Of a stretch of DNA of 64,000 nucleotides, positions 22,965 to 36,084 are shown in pieces (the stretch's first letter is position 1; each line of letters starts with the position of its first letter). The stretch comes from Lanius collurio (lineage: Eukaryota > Chordata > Aves > Passeriformes > Laniidae): positions 3,122,807 to 3,186,806 of the forward strand of contig JACBWW010000039.1 in the NCBI GenBank assembly GCA_020086605.1, read 5' to 3'. Under the pieces are notes generated by a model that searched no databases, had not been told where the DNA came from, and saw nothing but the letters and a program-made list of their open reading frames with translations. The position numbers were made by a program, and so were the translations under genes.

Positions 22965-25900
22965 TTGGAGGGATGCCCCCATGACTGCTTTCCACCAGCT
23001 CTTCCACCACAACTGGGACCTGCCTGAGCCCAGTCCTGACCAGTGTTAGGGATTCAGCGGGGATCTGCTGGCCAAACTCAGGGTGTACAGTCCCACAGAG
23101 GGGTGCACAAGAGGGAAACCCAGGGGACAGCTGTCCCAGAGGCCCAGTCCAGGTACCCTGGGTGCAGAGGAGGGTGGGAGGAGGAAGCGAAGCAGAAACT
23201 GTCACTGTTCCTGGAGAGCTGCCTTGTTCGGGTAAGCCCCTCGGCACGTCGTGTGCTATTATGGGAGGAGAGAAGCTTCCGTTCCTTCCAGAGCTGTGAA
23301 TGCTCATTTAGAGAGAGGAAGTCATTAAGACTAATCAGGACGTAATCAGGGCCGTGGTTCTGTGCCGGGCGCCCGCTGCGCACAGCCCGGTGCAGGATGC
23401 TCTCCAAGGGGACCGTGGGCTCTGGGTGCCAGGGGAGAGCAGGTCCAGCACTGCTCTGTGCTGGGCCACGAGGAGCTCAGTGTGGGGGATGAAGGTGGTC
23501 TGCCTGCCACCCCAAACCCAGCGTGCTGGCAGGAGGGACAGTGAGCCTGGGGCTCAGCCTGGCAGCTGGGAGTCAGGGATGGGTGAGGTTGTGCCAGCAC
23601 TGTGGGTGCAGTGGGCTGTGTTAATGCTCACAGCTGGTTTTAACACATGCAAAGATGGGATGATGTAGGGAGTCCTCAAGGGCCCTCGTTGCAAATCCAG
23701 CAATATGCTGTGAGTGTGTATCAGGGACTTAGAGATGAAAACTTTTAATACAGCGTTGGACAAATTCAGAATACCTGAATTTGGAATGAACTTCACAGTT
23801 TAGCTTGCAGAGCTCGCTTGGTGGGGCTTGCAGAGGAACTGCTCCAAGGGTGTAATTATTTTGGGAACATGTAGTGCTTCAGAACACCCTGGACCAGGCC
23901 CTAGATACCTTCTTGTTGCCTTTGTATTAACTAGAATTTAGCTTGAAGCTCTGTTGATGGATCTTGGTTTGCCTTTCTTCCCACAGAAACAGGTTTCTTA
24001 ACACTTGTTAACTGGGTGTGCACTGGAACTTACTAAAAAGAAGAAATTAGGATATTTTAAACCCAGGAACCAAAGAAATCTTTATTTTACCTCCGTTCCT
24101 TATTCACTTTTTTTCTCCCATACATATGTATTTGTCTGAGAGGAAGATAGAAGCATGTGACTCTTTCAGATAATAACAACTCTTCCTGTGAGAAAAGGAA
24201 TCAAGTCAATTTTATTTGGTACCCCCAGGTCAAAGAGAAGCTACTGAAGCCTAGCACCTCTGCAAATTGGGTCACTTATTTTAGTGGGCTGAGCCTGGAA
24301 CAGGATGTCTAACTTTCAAGTTTGAACACCCTGGCCTTAATGGTTTCTAAATGGAAACTTAGATTCCACAGAGCTTCTGTTTGGGAAGCTTTCTTCCTTC
24401 CCTACTGCGTAAAGGCTTTTTCCAGTCCCTATTTAAGCTACTCTTTAAAAAAAAAAAAAAGGCACCAAAACAAAGATTAAACCTTCAGTAGCTGCTTGTG
24501 TTCACATTACACTTTGGGCACTTCAGTGGCTTTGCCAAAGATCCTTGTGACCAGGGACCTTTCAAGTCCCGTGTTGCCTGTTTCCGGCTGGCCACGGTGC
24601 TTTGAGCCAGTGCTGAGGTGCAGCCATGGGGCAGGGGCTCTGCTGCCACGGCCCCAGAGCCTGCTCATGCCACCAAAACGGCCCAGCTCAGACAGGCAGC
24701 CTGGAGAGAAGGGCTGCTCTTGCCTGCAGGCCACCAGGCTGTCTGGGAGCCGAGCACAGGGACCCAGGCAGGAGCTGGCTCCTGGCTGGATGGCACTGAT
24801 GCACCGGGTCTGGGCACCTGCAGGCTCCATGGTGAGTCCCACCAGCATTTCCTACATCACTGATGCCACGTTTTGAGCTGTGCAGGAGGGCAGGGGCCAG
24901 GCTCAGCCTGTCACTCCCCTTCATGCAGGCACACTGTTGGGTGATGTCCTCCCCCTGCCCAAACCATGTCAGCCAACAGGCTGCTCTTGCAGGAGGTGAG
25001 AAAAAGTGCACACAAAGTTACTTTATCCAGCCCAATTAAAAGGACGGATGATTCATGTCTGGCTAAAAACTTCTTCAGCCTCCAAAAGTTTCCATCCTCT
25101 GTTTTCTTTTGCTCCCTTTCCCTGGCCCAGCCTGTGGGAGCCCTGAGGGATCAGCTCTCCCTCAGGGCTCTGCAGCTCTGTTAGTGCTCCCAACCCTCAG
25201 CTCTGGCCACCATGTAGAGCCCAGGAAAGCAGAGAGAGATGAGCACAGGGATCTGTGAGGATGGGACCAGCCCTGGCAGCAGTGTAGTACCTCTTCCCCT
25301 GAGAAGGGAAAGGATCGGTCGAAGCATGGATTTGGTCTTGAGATGTCAGAAAACCCCAACAACTCATGGGCCAGCCATGAGCGGGCTTCAGTCTGGGAAA
25401 GGATATGCCATGCACTGCTTCCTAACAGGAGGACTGTGAGGTGGCTTCCTTGGGCACAGCCAGGTGAGAGCCAAGGGGGCCTTAGGGGGACCAGGAGCAA
25501 CCTGGAAGGAAGATGCCAGCACCTCTCTGCCCCACACACCTGCTCTCCAGCAGGGGCAGAGCCAAGACTCATCCCCTTCTTGCCTCAGGAAGCCTCAGGA
25601 GTGAGTTTCAGTCTGGCCTCAACCTTGGAAATACTCAGAGGCTGCTCTAGAGGAGCCATGTCATCTCAGGTGCAGTGGGAGCTATGTGTTGGGCTCTGGC
25701 TTGGCACAGGAGGTAGCCCCAGCACTGGGAAAGCCAGCATGTGGGCGAAGGGCAGGCAAGCCTGGCACAAAGCAGATGAGCGTGTCAGTGCTCATCAGGG
25801 TGAGTGGCGTTGAGCACGGGCTCCCCGTGTGTGCTGTGCAGGCAGGACCTGAGCTTGTTCCTGTGAAATTAATTCATCAGCTTGGTGCAAACCCGCTCCC

Positions 25901-28900
25901 CCCAGCAGCAGGAGCTTGTTGGTGCCTGGGCATCCTGCAGCCGACCCCGCTGCCGCAGCAGCTTCTCAGCACCCTTGGTGTCCCCGAGCCAGTACCTGTG
26001 TGTTCACAGCCAGAACTCGACACAGTGGGGTCCTGAGACAGAGCAGCTGCTTTCATAGCTGTAAATGCACAGCTTTCTCCATGGTTTAACACCCTTTAAA
26101 AAAAAAAAATCAAAGCAGATGGAGCTGGACTACAAGCAGCTCAGTGTCAGCCCTGATTAGATAATTCTGTTGGGCATTTCCCCACTTGTGACCTCTACCC
26201 CTGAGAGCTTTTAAAAGGATGTAAAGACCGAATTTCACTTATCTCCAGAGCCATTTCCTTCTGACTGCTACTATTATACCTCAGATGATATGAAACAAAG
26301 GATATTAAAAGACACATTGACTTTTCACTCTGATCCAGTCTGGGGAATTTGTAGAAATAAAGAAGTTAGTACTTTGTGTCTCATGCACTTGCCCAGTGAC
26401 TCAAGTAGTTGCTCTGTCCTGCACATTCCTTCTTGCATGACACATGGGGCACACCAGCCTCCTGCAGAGACCAGCTCTGTGTGCTAGGCCTGGTATTTGC
26501 CATCTCTGGAGGCTCCTTTTAGTCCTGTTGCTGGTTAAGATGGAAATGTGTTTATATGTGATCTCAATCCAGTTGCCTTTGTCCTGGGACATCTGTAGCA
26601 CGTGTATTTTGCCTGGAGGAAGTTTGTAACTCCTGACCTCTGTGGGTTGGCACCCATGCCAGTTTTGTGGAGGATGTGAAGCTATGGCAAAGCTTTGGGG
26701 TTTCAATTCTGGAGACATTATCTTGAACTTTCAGTTCAGAATCTCCCTGCCCAGCTCCTGTGTGCCAGCCCTGAGAGCAGCCCTTGGGGAAATGCCACAG
26801 GGCAGGACCCAATCCTCAGCAGCAGGCCAGTGAACCTCTTCCATTTGTGTGTAATTGCAGCTTTTCTTTTGCTTGGGAGTTTTGGAAACTCATCATGTTT
26901 TGCAATTCCTACCTTTGTGCCAGCAGATGACAGCAGTAGAAACTGAGGTGGGGGGTGATACCTGAAGACGTTTGGGGCTTTGGTGCTCCCAGGTGACTTC
27001 ATTAGTGTCCCTTGGCTACCTTGGCCCAAGTGGAGCCCAAATAGCAGCAGTCCCTCTCCAATCGCTACCCAGAGGGGACACCTAAGGGTGTTTCTGAAAG
27101 GCTGCATCCTGTGCCTGGAGATTTTCTCCAAGCACTGCTGGCCTGCCTGGCTGCTCCCTGCACGTGCTGCTCCAGCCCTGCTGCCCTGCATACAGACCCA
27201 CAGCCTCCTCCTGGCTTGAACCATGGAGGCAGTTGCCCCAAACAGGCACAATGCTCACCCAAAGCCTCCACAGGGAGCAAGTCCCTTTCTGGGGGCTGCC
27301 TGGGGCAGATTGCTGCTCCCTCCATCAGCACCCTGTGGCTGTCACTAGGACTGTCGTGCAGAGCTCAGTGAATGCAAGGCTCTGCTTCTCTCAGCCCCCG
27401 TGAGACCAGAGAGCTCTTGAATCCTGACCTTCAAACTTCCTCCCTCTTCACCACGGTTCCTTTTGACTCCTGTTGCTGCCCAGATTTTCCCAACAGCTGT
27501 CCTCTTCCTGGCTGGCTTTGTGCCCAGATCAACCTCTCTGCATCTGTGCAATGCCCTCCTCACTCCCCAAGGTCCTCCTTGGGTCCCTGCAGCCTCCATC
27601 CCCTGAGACCAAGTGTGGTCCCTTGTGCCTCTGCCTGATGGAGAGAGTTCAGGGCACCTCCAGCTCCACTGGACTTTGGTGATCCTGCTGCCATGCAATG
27701 AGCACTGTAGGACTTGGACCTCTTTTCTTTCCATCTGTAACCCCCCCCAAGCGCAAACAGGGCTTGGTAAATAATAGTGTGATGGAGGGGTTTAGCTGGA
27801 AGGGATCTGACAGCCCCCATTGAATGTGATCTGAATGCACAGTGTTCCCTCTCCTCCCTGCATGCAGCAACCCCCTGCTCCTTAGGGCATAAATTACTTA
27901 CCATTCCCTATAGAATTGAGGGCATGGTTAATTCAGCAGCACGTTCCTGCTGCCCAGCAAAAAATTATGATGCTCTCTCTCTTCCCCTGGCTAGCAGAGC
28001 TGATTGGTACTGCCTGACTGGTGGAGGGAGGCAAAAGCTTTTTATTTTCAGGTCCTCTTCTTATTTCTGAGTCTTTGGTCTTGTTTGTCTCTTCAACAGG
28101 ACAGGCAAAGTCCAAATATTGAAATATTTGCAAGTGAAAGTCAGAACTAATGCCCAAACACCTTTCTTGTGGTAGCTGGAATAGCTGGCCACAAGAGGTA
28201 AGTGGGGATTTCCTGGTCTGAGTTCCTGCTGACCATGTGTGACTTTGTTTTAGAGCAGCCACTCACATTTGGTATCTCCTGGGTCCCATCTGGAGTCTGA
28301 GTGGGAAACTGTGCTCCTAGCAGTATTTTGAGATGTAAAAAATCACTAGTGTGGAATGGCTGTGAAGGATGCTCAGTGCACAGGGAGCAGGCTAAACAAA
28401 ATATGTCCTTAGGGCTCACCACTGTGTGAGTGAGGCAATGTGATGTGTGATTTTTGGGCTATTATTAATTCAACAAAGGGTGCAGTGGGGCTCTGTGGAA
28501 GACTCAGGCTGGACCTGCAAAAGCCTCTCTAACATTATTATATAGAGCACTTCTCCCTGGGAGGGATCCAAAGCATCATTTGTGGAGTTGAATTCTTTTT
28601 ATAAATCATGGGGTACGTGATGGGCTACATTCATTTAGGCTGCCTCTTCTGCATCCTTCCTGGAAACTCATCTAATAGGAGCTGGCCTCTAGATGTTCAA
28701 ACCTTGATGTGCTACCGGTTGTTAATTGCTGGCAGTAGAAGTGCTTTTTTGCCTTGAAATGTGGAATCCCTTCCTAGAATTGCACTGGGGACTAATAAAA
28801 GCCACTGCCAGGTTTAATATATTCTATCTCTCAAATTATCTGGATTAAATACAAGGACTGTGTACTGCCAGAGAGGGGATATTCCCAGTTTAACATTGCT

Positions 28901-29589
28901 TCTGGGCTTTGGAGATCCCAAGACACTGGACCTGAAAATTGTGATTCTCTTTTGTGTGGGGGAGGGGTTTTACAGGAGCACTTGGAAGTGGTCATATTTG
29001 CCTGAGTTAGAGAATTAATTGCCATAAAAACTATGGTTTTGTAACCAATAGTTACAGCTGCAGGAGAGATCAGAAAGCATCTGAATAAATCAAATTAACT
29101 ACCTCCTGCTCTATCCATACAAGAGCAGAACCTTCCAGGGCAGGATTTAAACCACAGTCTGGTTGACCCTTAACTCTTTCATCCACTAATTGAGGAGAGT
29201 GAATAGTCTAGAAATAGGGTCAGCTAAAACAGGACATGGTGGGGACTGCTGTGCTGCTTTATGGGAGGGGGCTGGTCTCCGTCAGGGATGGGTAAACCCA
29301 GACAAGGGCACAATAAGGAGATAGCTGGCTCCTGTGAAAATATCCCGGACTCACAGAGGCTGTCGGGCCGTGTGGTCCCACACTCCTGTTAATGGACAGA
29401 CAGTGGTCGCTGGTGTTTGCATCACTAGCCCACGGCCTGACTCGCCGGTTGCTGACTCTGTTGTTCGTGATGCCCCGAGGCAGGCGGTTCACTTCACCTC
29501 CCCCTGGTAGCTCACGTCTCTCCGCGTGTCTCACTCCGGCTGTTCTCCTCCTCACGAGCCTTGGGATGATGAAGCGAGTTCCAGCTCAC

Positions 29590-30350
29590 CGCTGACCTTC
29601 CAGGCTTTGCACCACTCTTCCTGGTGTGCCAGCGAGGAATATCAGTCTCGGGATTTTGCTTCTCGCTTTTGGCCGCCCCTCCCTCACGCCCCGTCCCGGA
29701 GACCGGGGAGGCTCCGCGGCTTCAGCAGCCGGCGGCGCTGGACAGCTCCGGCGGGCGGGACCCGCCGCCCCTCCACCGCCCCCGCACCCCCGACCCACCG
29801 GCCCGGCCCTCCTCCTCCGGCCTCCCGTTCCATCCCGCCCCTCCGGACACCCTTGGTCCTCCTCCGGCCGCCCTCGTCCCCGATCGCCGGCCGTCCCATC
29901 TCGGTTGTTCCGGCCGCTCCCACCGTCCCGTCCCGTCCCTTCCCGTGGGTCCCGTCCCGTCCCGTCCCGTCCCGTCCCGTCCCGTCCCGTCCCGTCCCGT
30001 CCCGTCCCTTCCCGTCCCGTCCCGTCCCGTCCCGTCCCGTCCCGTCTCTCCTGCGCTGCCCCATCCCTTCGGCCGTTCCGGCCGTCTTGTCCTGCCCCTC
30101 CTTCGGCCGCCCCTGATTTCCAGCGGTCCCCTCCCGTCCCGTCCCTCCTCTGGCCTCACTCGCCCGTCCGACCGCCGGCGCTGCATCTTCGCCCATCCTC
30201 TTCTCCTGGGAGACCCTCCCTCCCTTCCCTCTGTCCCTGCCTCCCTGCCCTGCCTGCCCGAGCTGCCCTCTGCACTTGTGTCTGCCCTGCCATGTGCAGC
30301 GAGCCGAGGGGCCGAGGGCAGCCCAGGAGGAGCAACCCGGAGAGAGGTCC
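29590..30350. promoter_or_regulatory. Intragenic CpG island upstream of the I1 exon
   Basis: A CpG-dense block inside intron 1, ending about 570 bases before the I1 cassette exon. It includes a GC-rich, CpG-rich left half (about 29,690-29,920), the (CCCGT)n array, and a mixed right flank. Upstream sequence from about 29,270 is also CpG-enriched. It could be an alternative DLG3 promoter; transcripts from it would lack exon 1. It could also be a GC-rich repeat insertion, since no CCAAT or clear GC-box cluster is seen. Confidence 0.45.
29928..30046. repeat. (CCCGT)n pentanucleotide microsatellite
   Basis: About twenty tandem CCCGT units between roughly 29,928 and 30,046, interrupted by gggt and ccctt variants. 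The complementary strand is (ACGGG)n, with regularly spaced GGG runs. Every unit carries a CpG, so the array is a dense methylation target. It produces long artificial Pro-Ser-Arg and Gly-Thr-Arg-Asp frames on both strands that are not genes. Confidence 0.95.
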
Positions 30351-30922
30351 TCGGGGAGCCCTTCAGGACATGTGGTGCTGTGGAGGATGAGCTGAGGCTG
30401 CCAAGCACAGGGTTTACACCAGGAGTAATGAGGATAAGGGACCAAAAGCTGTCACCTCTCCCAGGGCATGGTGGCCCTGTGCTTAGAAGGAACAAAAGCT
30501 GTTGGAAGGTGCTTGAAGGCCTGGTCTGCTGGCCTCTCTCAAAAGGACTTCTTTCCCTTTCTCCTATCTCCTAACCCCTCACTAGTGTGAATTTAATGTA
30601 AATTTTGGTGCTGGTGCGAGTCTGACACAAGGCTGGGAGAGTTTCCAGTCTTCCCTGTCTCCTTCCCAGCAACCAAGGCCATGGCATGTTTGGAACACAC
30701 CAGGTCTGAGGACCAGACTGATGCCCAGAGCTATGCTGTGGCCCTGCTCCTGTCCCAGGGCTGTTGGACACTGGAGGAGGGACAAGCAGAGCCCTTCCTG
30801 AATCTCTCTCTGCTGCCTGGCCTGGAGGGTCTGTACTGGCATGGCCAGGGGAGAGGCATTGCACCACGAAGGGCTGGGTTCGTTGCTCAGCTTGGTGACA
30901 TCCCACTTTTGTCTCCTCACAG

Positions 30923-30976
30923 GCCAACCCCGCTCCCATTATCGTGAATACAGACTCGCTGGAACAAGGGCTCTCT
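30923..30976 (+). CDS. DLG3: DLG3 alternative exon I1 (18-residue N-terminal cassette)
   Basis: A 54-nt exon between tcctcacag and ggctctct/gtaagt, phase 0 at both ends, encoding ANPAPIIVNTDSLEQGLS. Its length of exactly 18 residues and its place before PDZ1 match the known I1 insert of SAP102, and its core PAPIIVNTD resembles the segment before PDZ1 in DLG1, DLG2 and DLG4. I1-containing SAP102 has been linked to dendritic-spine lengthening. Inclusion or skipping keeps the frame. Confidence 0.92.
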
Positions 30977-33900
30977 GTAAGTCTCCCGGTTTCGTTTTGC
31001 TTCCTTTGATCAAGTGCTGCATTTTCCCTGCTCAGCAATGCAGGAAAGACTTTTCCAGCTCGAGGAGGCCCTGGTAAGGCAGCAGAGGAGCCTGATACCC
31101 ACACCACTTCCCCACAGCTCATCCCACCCCCAAACCTTGCTGGGGCTGGGTGACACTGCGCAGAACCAAGGCCAGCAGTAAGTGATGCTGGGGGCTCGAG
31201 CACAGGGAGGTACGAGGCAAAAGGCCTCAGCAGAGGAGCTGGGGATCTGGGCTGGTTGTGTTCAGGGTTAATCATACAGCCATTTCCTCTGCTCCCCATG
31301 CAGGGGAGCTGGAAGGCTCTGCTGGGGCGTCCCTTACCTTCCTGCACTGCCTTAGCCTCCTTAGGCAGGGCTCTCTGGGTGCTTGCTGGCATCACAGTCA
31401 CTGGTCCTCAGGGCAGCAGGGCCCATCAGATGCTGCTCCTCTCCCACTGAAGGCTGCCAGCAGCTGAGCAGTACTTGGTGAGTGTGTTTGTAGCCACAGT
31501 GCATTTGGCACTCCTGGTGCAGTATAAGATAATCCTCAGTTTGTTGCAGACAGGGTTTGCATCCTGGTACATCCATCCCCAGAACATTTGTAACTCATTT
31601 CTGCTGGGGGGATGAAGGGAGGAGGATTTCTGGCCAGTAGCACTGGCTCCATGCTTGTGGGGTGCCTCCCTTTTTTGCCCAAAGGAGCCCAGTTAACAGC
31701 TTGCCAGGGCTGGATGCTTTGTATCTGGTTTGCTTCTGATGCATCAAACTTCAGCTGCCTTCCACAGCAGTGAAGCAGCACCAAGACTCAGAGCTGGGGT
31801 GGGTTCATCTTTGGAGTCAGGGTAGTGGGCCACAGGTGACCTCTGGGGGTTGAATTTCCCCTGTAGAAAACTGCAGATCTCAGCCCACAGCATGTGGTGA
31901 GGTCCCTGCACATCAGAGCTGTACTGGGCTGGTTGCGAAGGGCTATGGAAAAGGAGAGCCTGGCTGAGGCCCTTCCAGCCCTGGCTGTATGGTTTAATTA
32001 AGCCTGAATTAAAGCCCCCTGACCCTGGGGAGGAAGGCAGTGGTGCATCTCTCAGTGTGGTGAGATATATATGATATATGTGGTGGTCCTGTGTCCAGAA
32101 GCTTTGTGTGAATGTGGCAGAGGAGAGCTGCTGTCCCCAAAGGTTACCTCTCCCAAACACACAGCATGTCAGGGGGGTTGTGGGTCAGAGGTTCTCTCAT
32201 TGTGCTGGGCACCCTGGCTGCAGGGCAATGCCATGTGCATCTTCCTGTCTGCACTCTCCTGGCTGTTCTGCAGGGAACTGGAAAAAAGGGCAATGTCTCC
32301 TGGAGGGAAGGGACCACAATAAGGCTGGATGGAGCAAGTGAGAAGTGTGCTGTGAGCAGGGCAGGGCAGGGAGGTATTCCTGGATGGAAAATCTGCTTTC
32401 ACATCCGTTTTGTACCCTCCCTCAGTACAAAATGTCACACCTTTGGAGGAACATTGCCCACTCATCACTGCAGGCACCAGCACTGCATACTTTGCCACAC
32501 TCCATCCATGCCAGTCCCTCCTCCCTGCCCTCCCAAGGGCAACAAGAGGTGAGCCCAAGAGCCAAGGAGAGGCTCTGTCACCCCAGGCAGGTTCCTGAGC
32601 CCTGCAGAGGCCAGCAGCAGGGAGCCCTCATGCAGGGCCAGCAACCACTCCTTCTACTGCAGTGCCCTCCATTTTCCTGCCCTCCCCACTGTCTCCCTCT
32701 ACTCCAGCTCATTAACTTCACATCCCTCCCTCCACCTCCATATCCCTGTCCACACCTTCTCCCTGCACCTTGTCTGGGTTTCAGGGGGTGCTCTGCACCC
32801 CAGACAGGCACCAGCATCACGCTGGGCGTGGCAGTCACTGATCCCATCCATCCAACCTCAGCGGCACATGCTGAGAGCAACTGTCCTGCCAGGGTCAAAA
32901 GGACCTGGCTGTGTCAAAAGGCTGTGGCTGTGATCTCCTGGCTGTGATCTTCTGTGTGTCACCACTGGAGGTGCCCAGGGCAGGGGAGACACCTCACTTT
33001 GATTCCTCTCAGCATCCAGCCTGGAAACCCTCTTGCCTTCTACTTCATGTTATACCAGGAAACAGGCCTTGCTCCATCTTTTCCTTCTCTGGGGTGCTGG
33101 GTTCCTCAGGCTTTAGAGAAAACAATCCCCAAAACCTTGGCAGTTTCCCAGGTCAGCAAAGGAGCCACACCAGGAGCTTGCTGCGAACCCCAAAATGCCA
33201 AATCTGGAAGCATGGGTGTTTTACAAACCCAAAAGCTGAAGGCTGTTGCTACAGTATGTATTTAGAAGGGTTAAAGTCACATCTTCCAGTCTTTAATTAC
33301 TTAACTATTCAGTGCTTTCCTTAATGATAAACAGATGGATATAGTCTAGTTCCTTCCTGTTCTAGCTCCATTGATTGCATCGGACTGGCTGCTGGGCTGG
33401 ATTTGGCCCTGACTGTTTATCAAGAAGTCTGTTCTGCATTTCAATGTCCCCATCCACCCACTTCCATCCCCAGGAGCATGTAGCTCCTGCAGCACTGTAA
33501 GGTAGGAGCTGCAGCACAGGGATGGCTGGGGCTCAGCTTGTGGCTTGAGCAGAGTGCAGCCCCCCCAGGGTGTAAAAACCCAAATAACCCATTATAAAAT
33601 GCCTGCAGTATTAGAAGTATCCCTTGAANNNNNNNNNNAACAACCCCCCCAAAAAACCTACCTCAAACCCTTACTCTCTAGCAAATTGCAGGGGGTGTTC
33701 CATGTGCGCTGTTGCGGTGTTGGCCAGCAGAGCCTGCAGACAGCTTGCAGTAGCTCTGGAAGGTGTGTGCTCTTCTGTTTATCAAATGAGTGTTAACTCT
33801 GCAGCCTTCTGTTGATGATCTAAATGCCGTCATTGGTAACTATTTCCCTCCTGCTCCAAAGAGGAGAGGGCCAGTAAAGGCTCCTCTTCCTGAGCCCTCA

Positions 33901-34910
33901 GGTGAGCTTGTTGCATGGGAAGAGCCTGGAAAAAAATACCTTTACTCTTTTCCATGAGAAACCAGACAATGCTTAGGATCAGGATATGCTGGGAACAGCT
34001 AATTAGCCCCTGACGCTCCTGTCAGCTCTGCAGGTGTTAAACGAGGAGAGGAGAGCAGGGTGTGGTGTGCTCTCCCTGCCTGGAGGTGATGGAGCCAGGC
34101 ATCTTCCCACCGGAGGTGGCCCCAAACAGGAGCTGGGGAGGAGCACAGGGCACTGGTGAAGGACAGGGGGAACAGCCTGCAGCAGAGCCAGGTCATGGCA
34201 GCTCTGGTGGGTATCATGGGGAGGTTTTTGCCATCAGTGAGTGACTGGTATTTGATTTTCCGACGCTGGAACGTTTGCTTTGTTGGCTTGTTCCCTTGGT
34301 TACGTGGTATATATTAAGTTCTTCATTTGGCTTCCTTGTACAATTAACTGGCATTCCACTGCGTGAATTTTGGAAACATAATCAGAACTAAAACTTCATG
34401 GCCAGGCCTGGCTGACCCCAGCACGCCTGGCCAGCACAGGCTGCTCCCAGCAGACACCACATCAAGCAAGCACCTACAGCGCCGGTTTTCTGGGAGCAGT
34501 GCAAAGCACTGCTCAGCACTGGCAGCCCAGAGATTTGGGGAGCAGAGCTGTCCCAGCCTCAGCTGCCTGGCAGCACCGGGGTGTCTGACAGGGTCTGTGT
34601 GCTGGGGTGTGGGTGCACCCCGGGTGCCGCTGGCAGCGGCCGCTCCCTCGGAGCGCTGGCTCTCACCACGGCTCACAGATTGTCACAGCTTTCTGCAGAT
34701 CCCCATCCTGGAGGGATGTGTACGCTGTTCCTCTGTGGCCGTGGGTGTGCATATGGCTGGCTGTGTGGCAACTGTGTTGAATGCCAAAGCAGAGAGGACA
34801 ATGTGTGTAGTAGCAAAGGGTGCCAGGAATCCGAGTTGCTGGAAAGCCTGGGAGAGGCGACGCCGCGCCCCACGCACCGGGATGCCAACTGCAGAGAGGG
34901 GATGGGCTGC

Positions 34911-34965
34911 AGGCTGTGCTGAGGGAGGCTGTGCTGAGGGAAGCTGTGCTGGGGGAGGCTGTGAG
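34911..34965. repeat. 15-bp minisatellite, about 3.7 copies
   Basis: Unit aggctgtgctgaggg, with small variants, repeated in tandem. Confidence 0.8.
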
Positions 34966-36084
34966 GGCGGCACGGGCCAGCGAGCCGGCTGCATTTAGGA
35001 TTAGTCAGTACAGGAGGCTGGGAGGAGGAAAAGGCAGCCCATGCCAAAGGGGGAACCTGTGGCAAGGGAAGCAATTGCCCCTATGCCCACAGGGATGCAG
35101 CCCAGGGTGGCACTGTGGCAGAAGGTGGTACTGACCACATGTCCCTGTCCCTCTGGGGCTGTCAGGGATCCTGCTGTGGGTTAATCCCACCACTTCTGCT
35201 GCTTTTCTGCCACAAGATCCTCCTGTAAGAGCTGGCCAAGGCCTTTCCCAATGTGCTGGGAGGATCTGAGCATCCTACTATTGGAGTATCTGGATGTCCC
35301 AGCCCTGAACTGTCCCCGGAAATCTTCCTGTTGCTGAGAGGCACCAGGCACAGATCACGTCCAAGGAGGGACAACACACTCAGCCTGTGTTCCTTGCAGC
35401 CTCATTCCTGTCTCTTTGCCCATCCTTGAAGCGCAGTACAGGGTGCGGGATTGCTTTGACCTGCCAGGGCAGGGGATGAGGGTATGTGTGGCACAGGTGG
35501 CACAGCCCTGTCCCAGATCCTGTCCTGCAGAACTTCTCCTCTACCTGGGCCCCTGACTGTTGCCATCTAGAAAAACTCCTGTTTCCTTTTCCTACCTATC
35601 AACGGAGCCCCACCGTTGCCTCGCTGAGTATTCTGTGGTGTCACATGATGGCTTTAGCATAAATAATGATTGCTGTCCCCTCCATGGAATGACCCAGCAC
35701 TGTGGGGGTGTGGAGGATGGCAGGGCTGTGCCTCTGCAGGGTCAGATAGCAAGGAGCTAGGAAACCAGGACACAGGCAGCATGCTGGTGCCACATGAGGC
35801 TGTGTCCCAAGACATGTCAGCTCCAGTTTGGGATACAGAGCGTATACAGAAAGTGGCTCCATATGATCTGTGAGCCATCAGTTAATGGTGAGTGTAAAAT
35901 CCACACGAGGAACCCTGCACGTTGTCCAGAGGCCACAGGCAGAGGCAGGACTGCACAGTGGGAGAGCTGTTTGCCTGCTGGGTCCAGGGTTCCACTGCCT
36001 CTGCTTTGTCATACAGAAATACCCCTGTCCCATCCCTTGTTTCCCAGAGTGACTTAAATTATGACATTGAGTTCAGTCCCCTCC

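Larger units (their letters stand above)
18114..30922 (+). other. DLG3: DLG3 intron 1 (to the I1 cassette)
   Basis: About 12.8 kb of non-coding sequence. The exon 1 frame stays open for about 198 codons into the intron, to a stop at about 18,707, a side effect of high GC. Contents: a 22-bp tandem repeat at 18,291-18,355, a single ambiguous base at 20,927, a 73-bp direct duplication (20,971 and 22,892), a poly(A) run at about 24,446-24,460, and a CpG island with a CCCGT array at 29.6-30.2 kb. No other gene is recognised. Confidence 0.7.

Noticed and set aside
29259..29600. Possible solo LTR before the intragenic CpG island
   Set aside because: CpG-rich and unlike its surroundings, but no terminal TG...CA, target-site duplication or TATA/poly(A) pair can be set, so it is not listed as a mobile element.
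29684..30495. Gly-Arg-Asp-Gly-Thr repeat frames on the minus strand
   Set aside because: Reverse-strand image of the same microsatellite, with no splice or start context.
29526..30574. Long Pro-Ser-Arg-rich frames on the plus strand (up to 316 codons)
   Set aside because: They arise from the (CCCGT)n array and GC-rich flanks; all three frames are open because the 5-bp repeat lacks stops.
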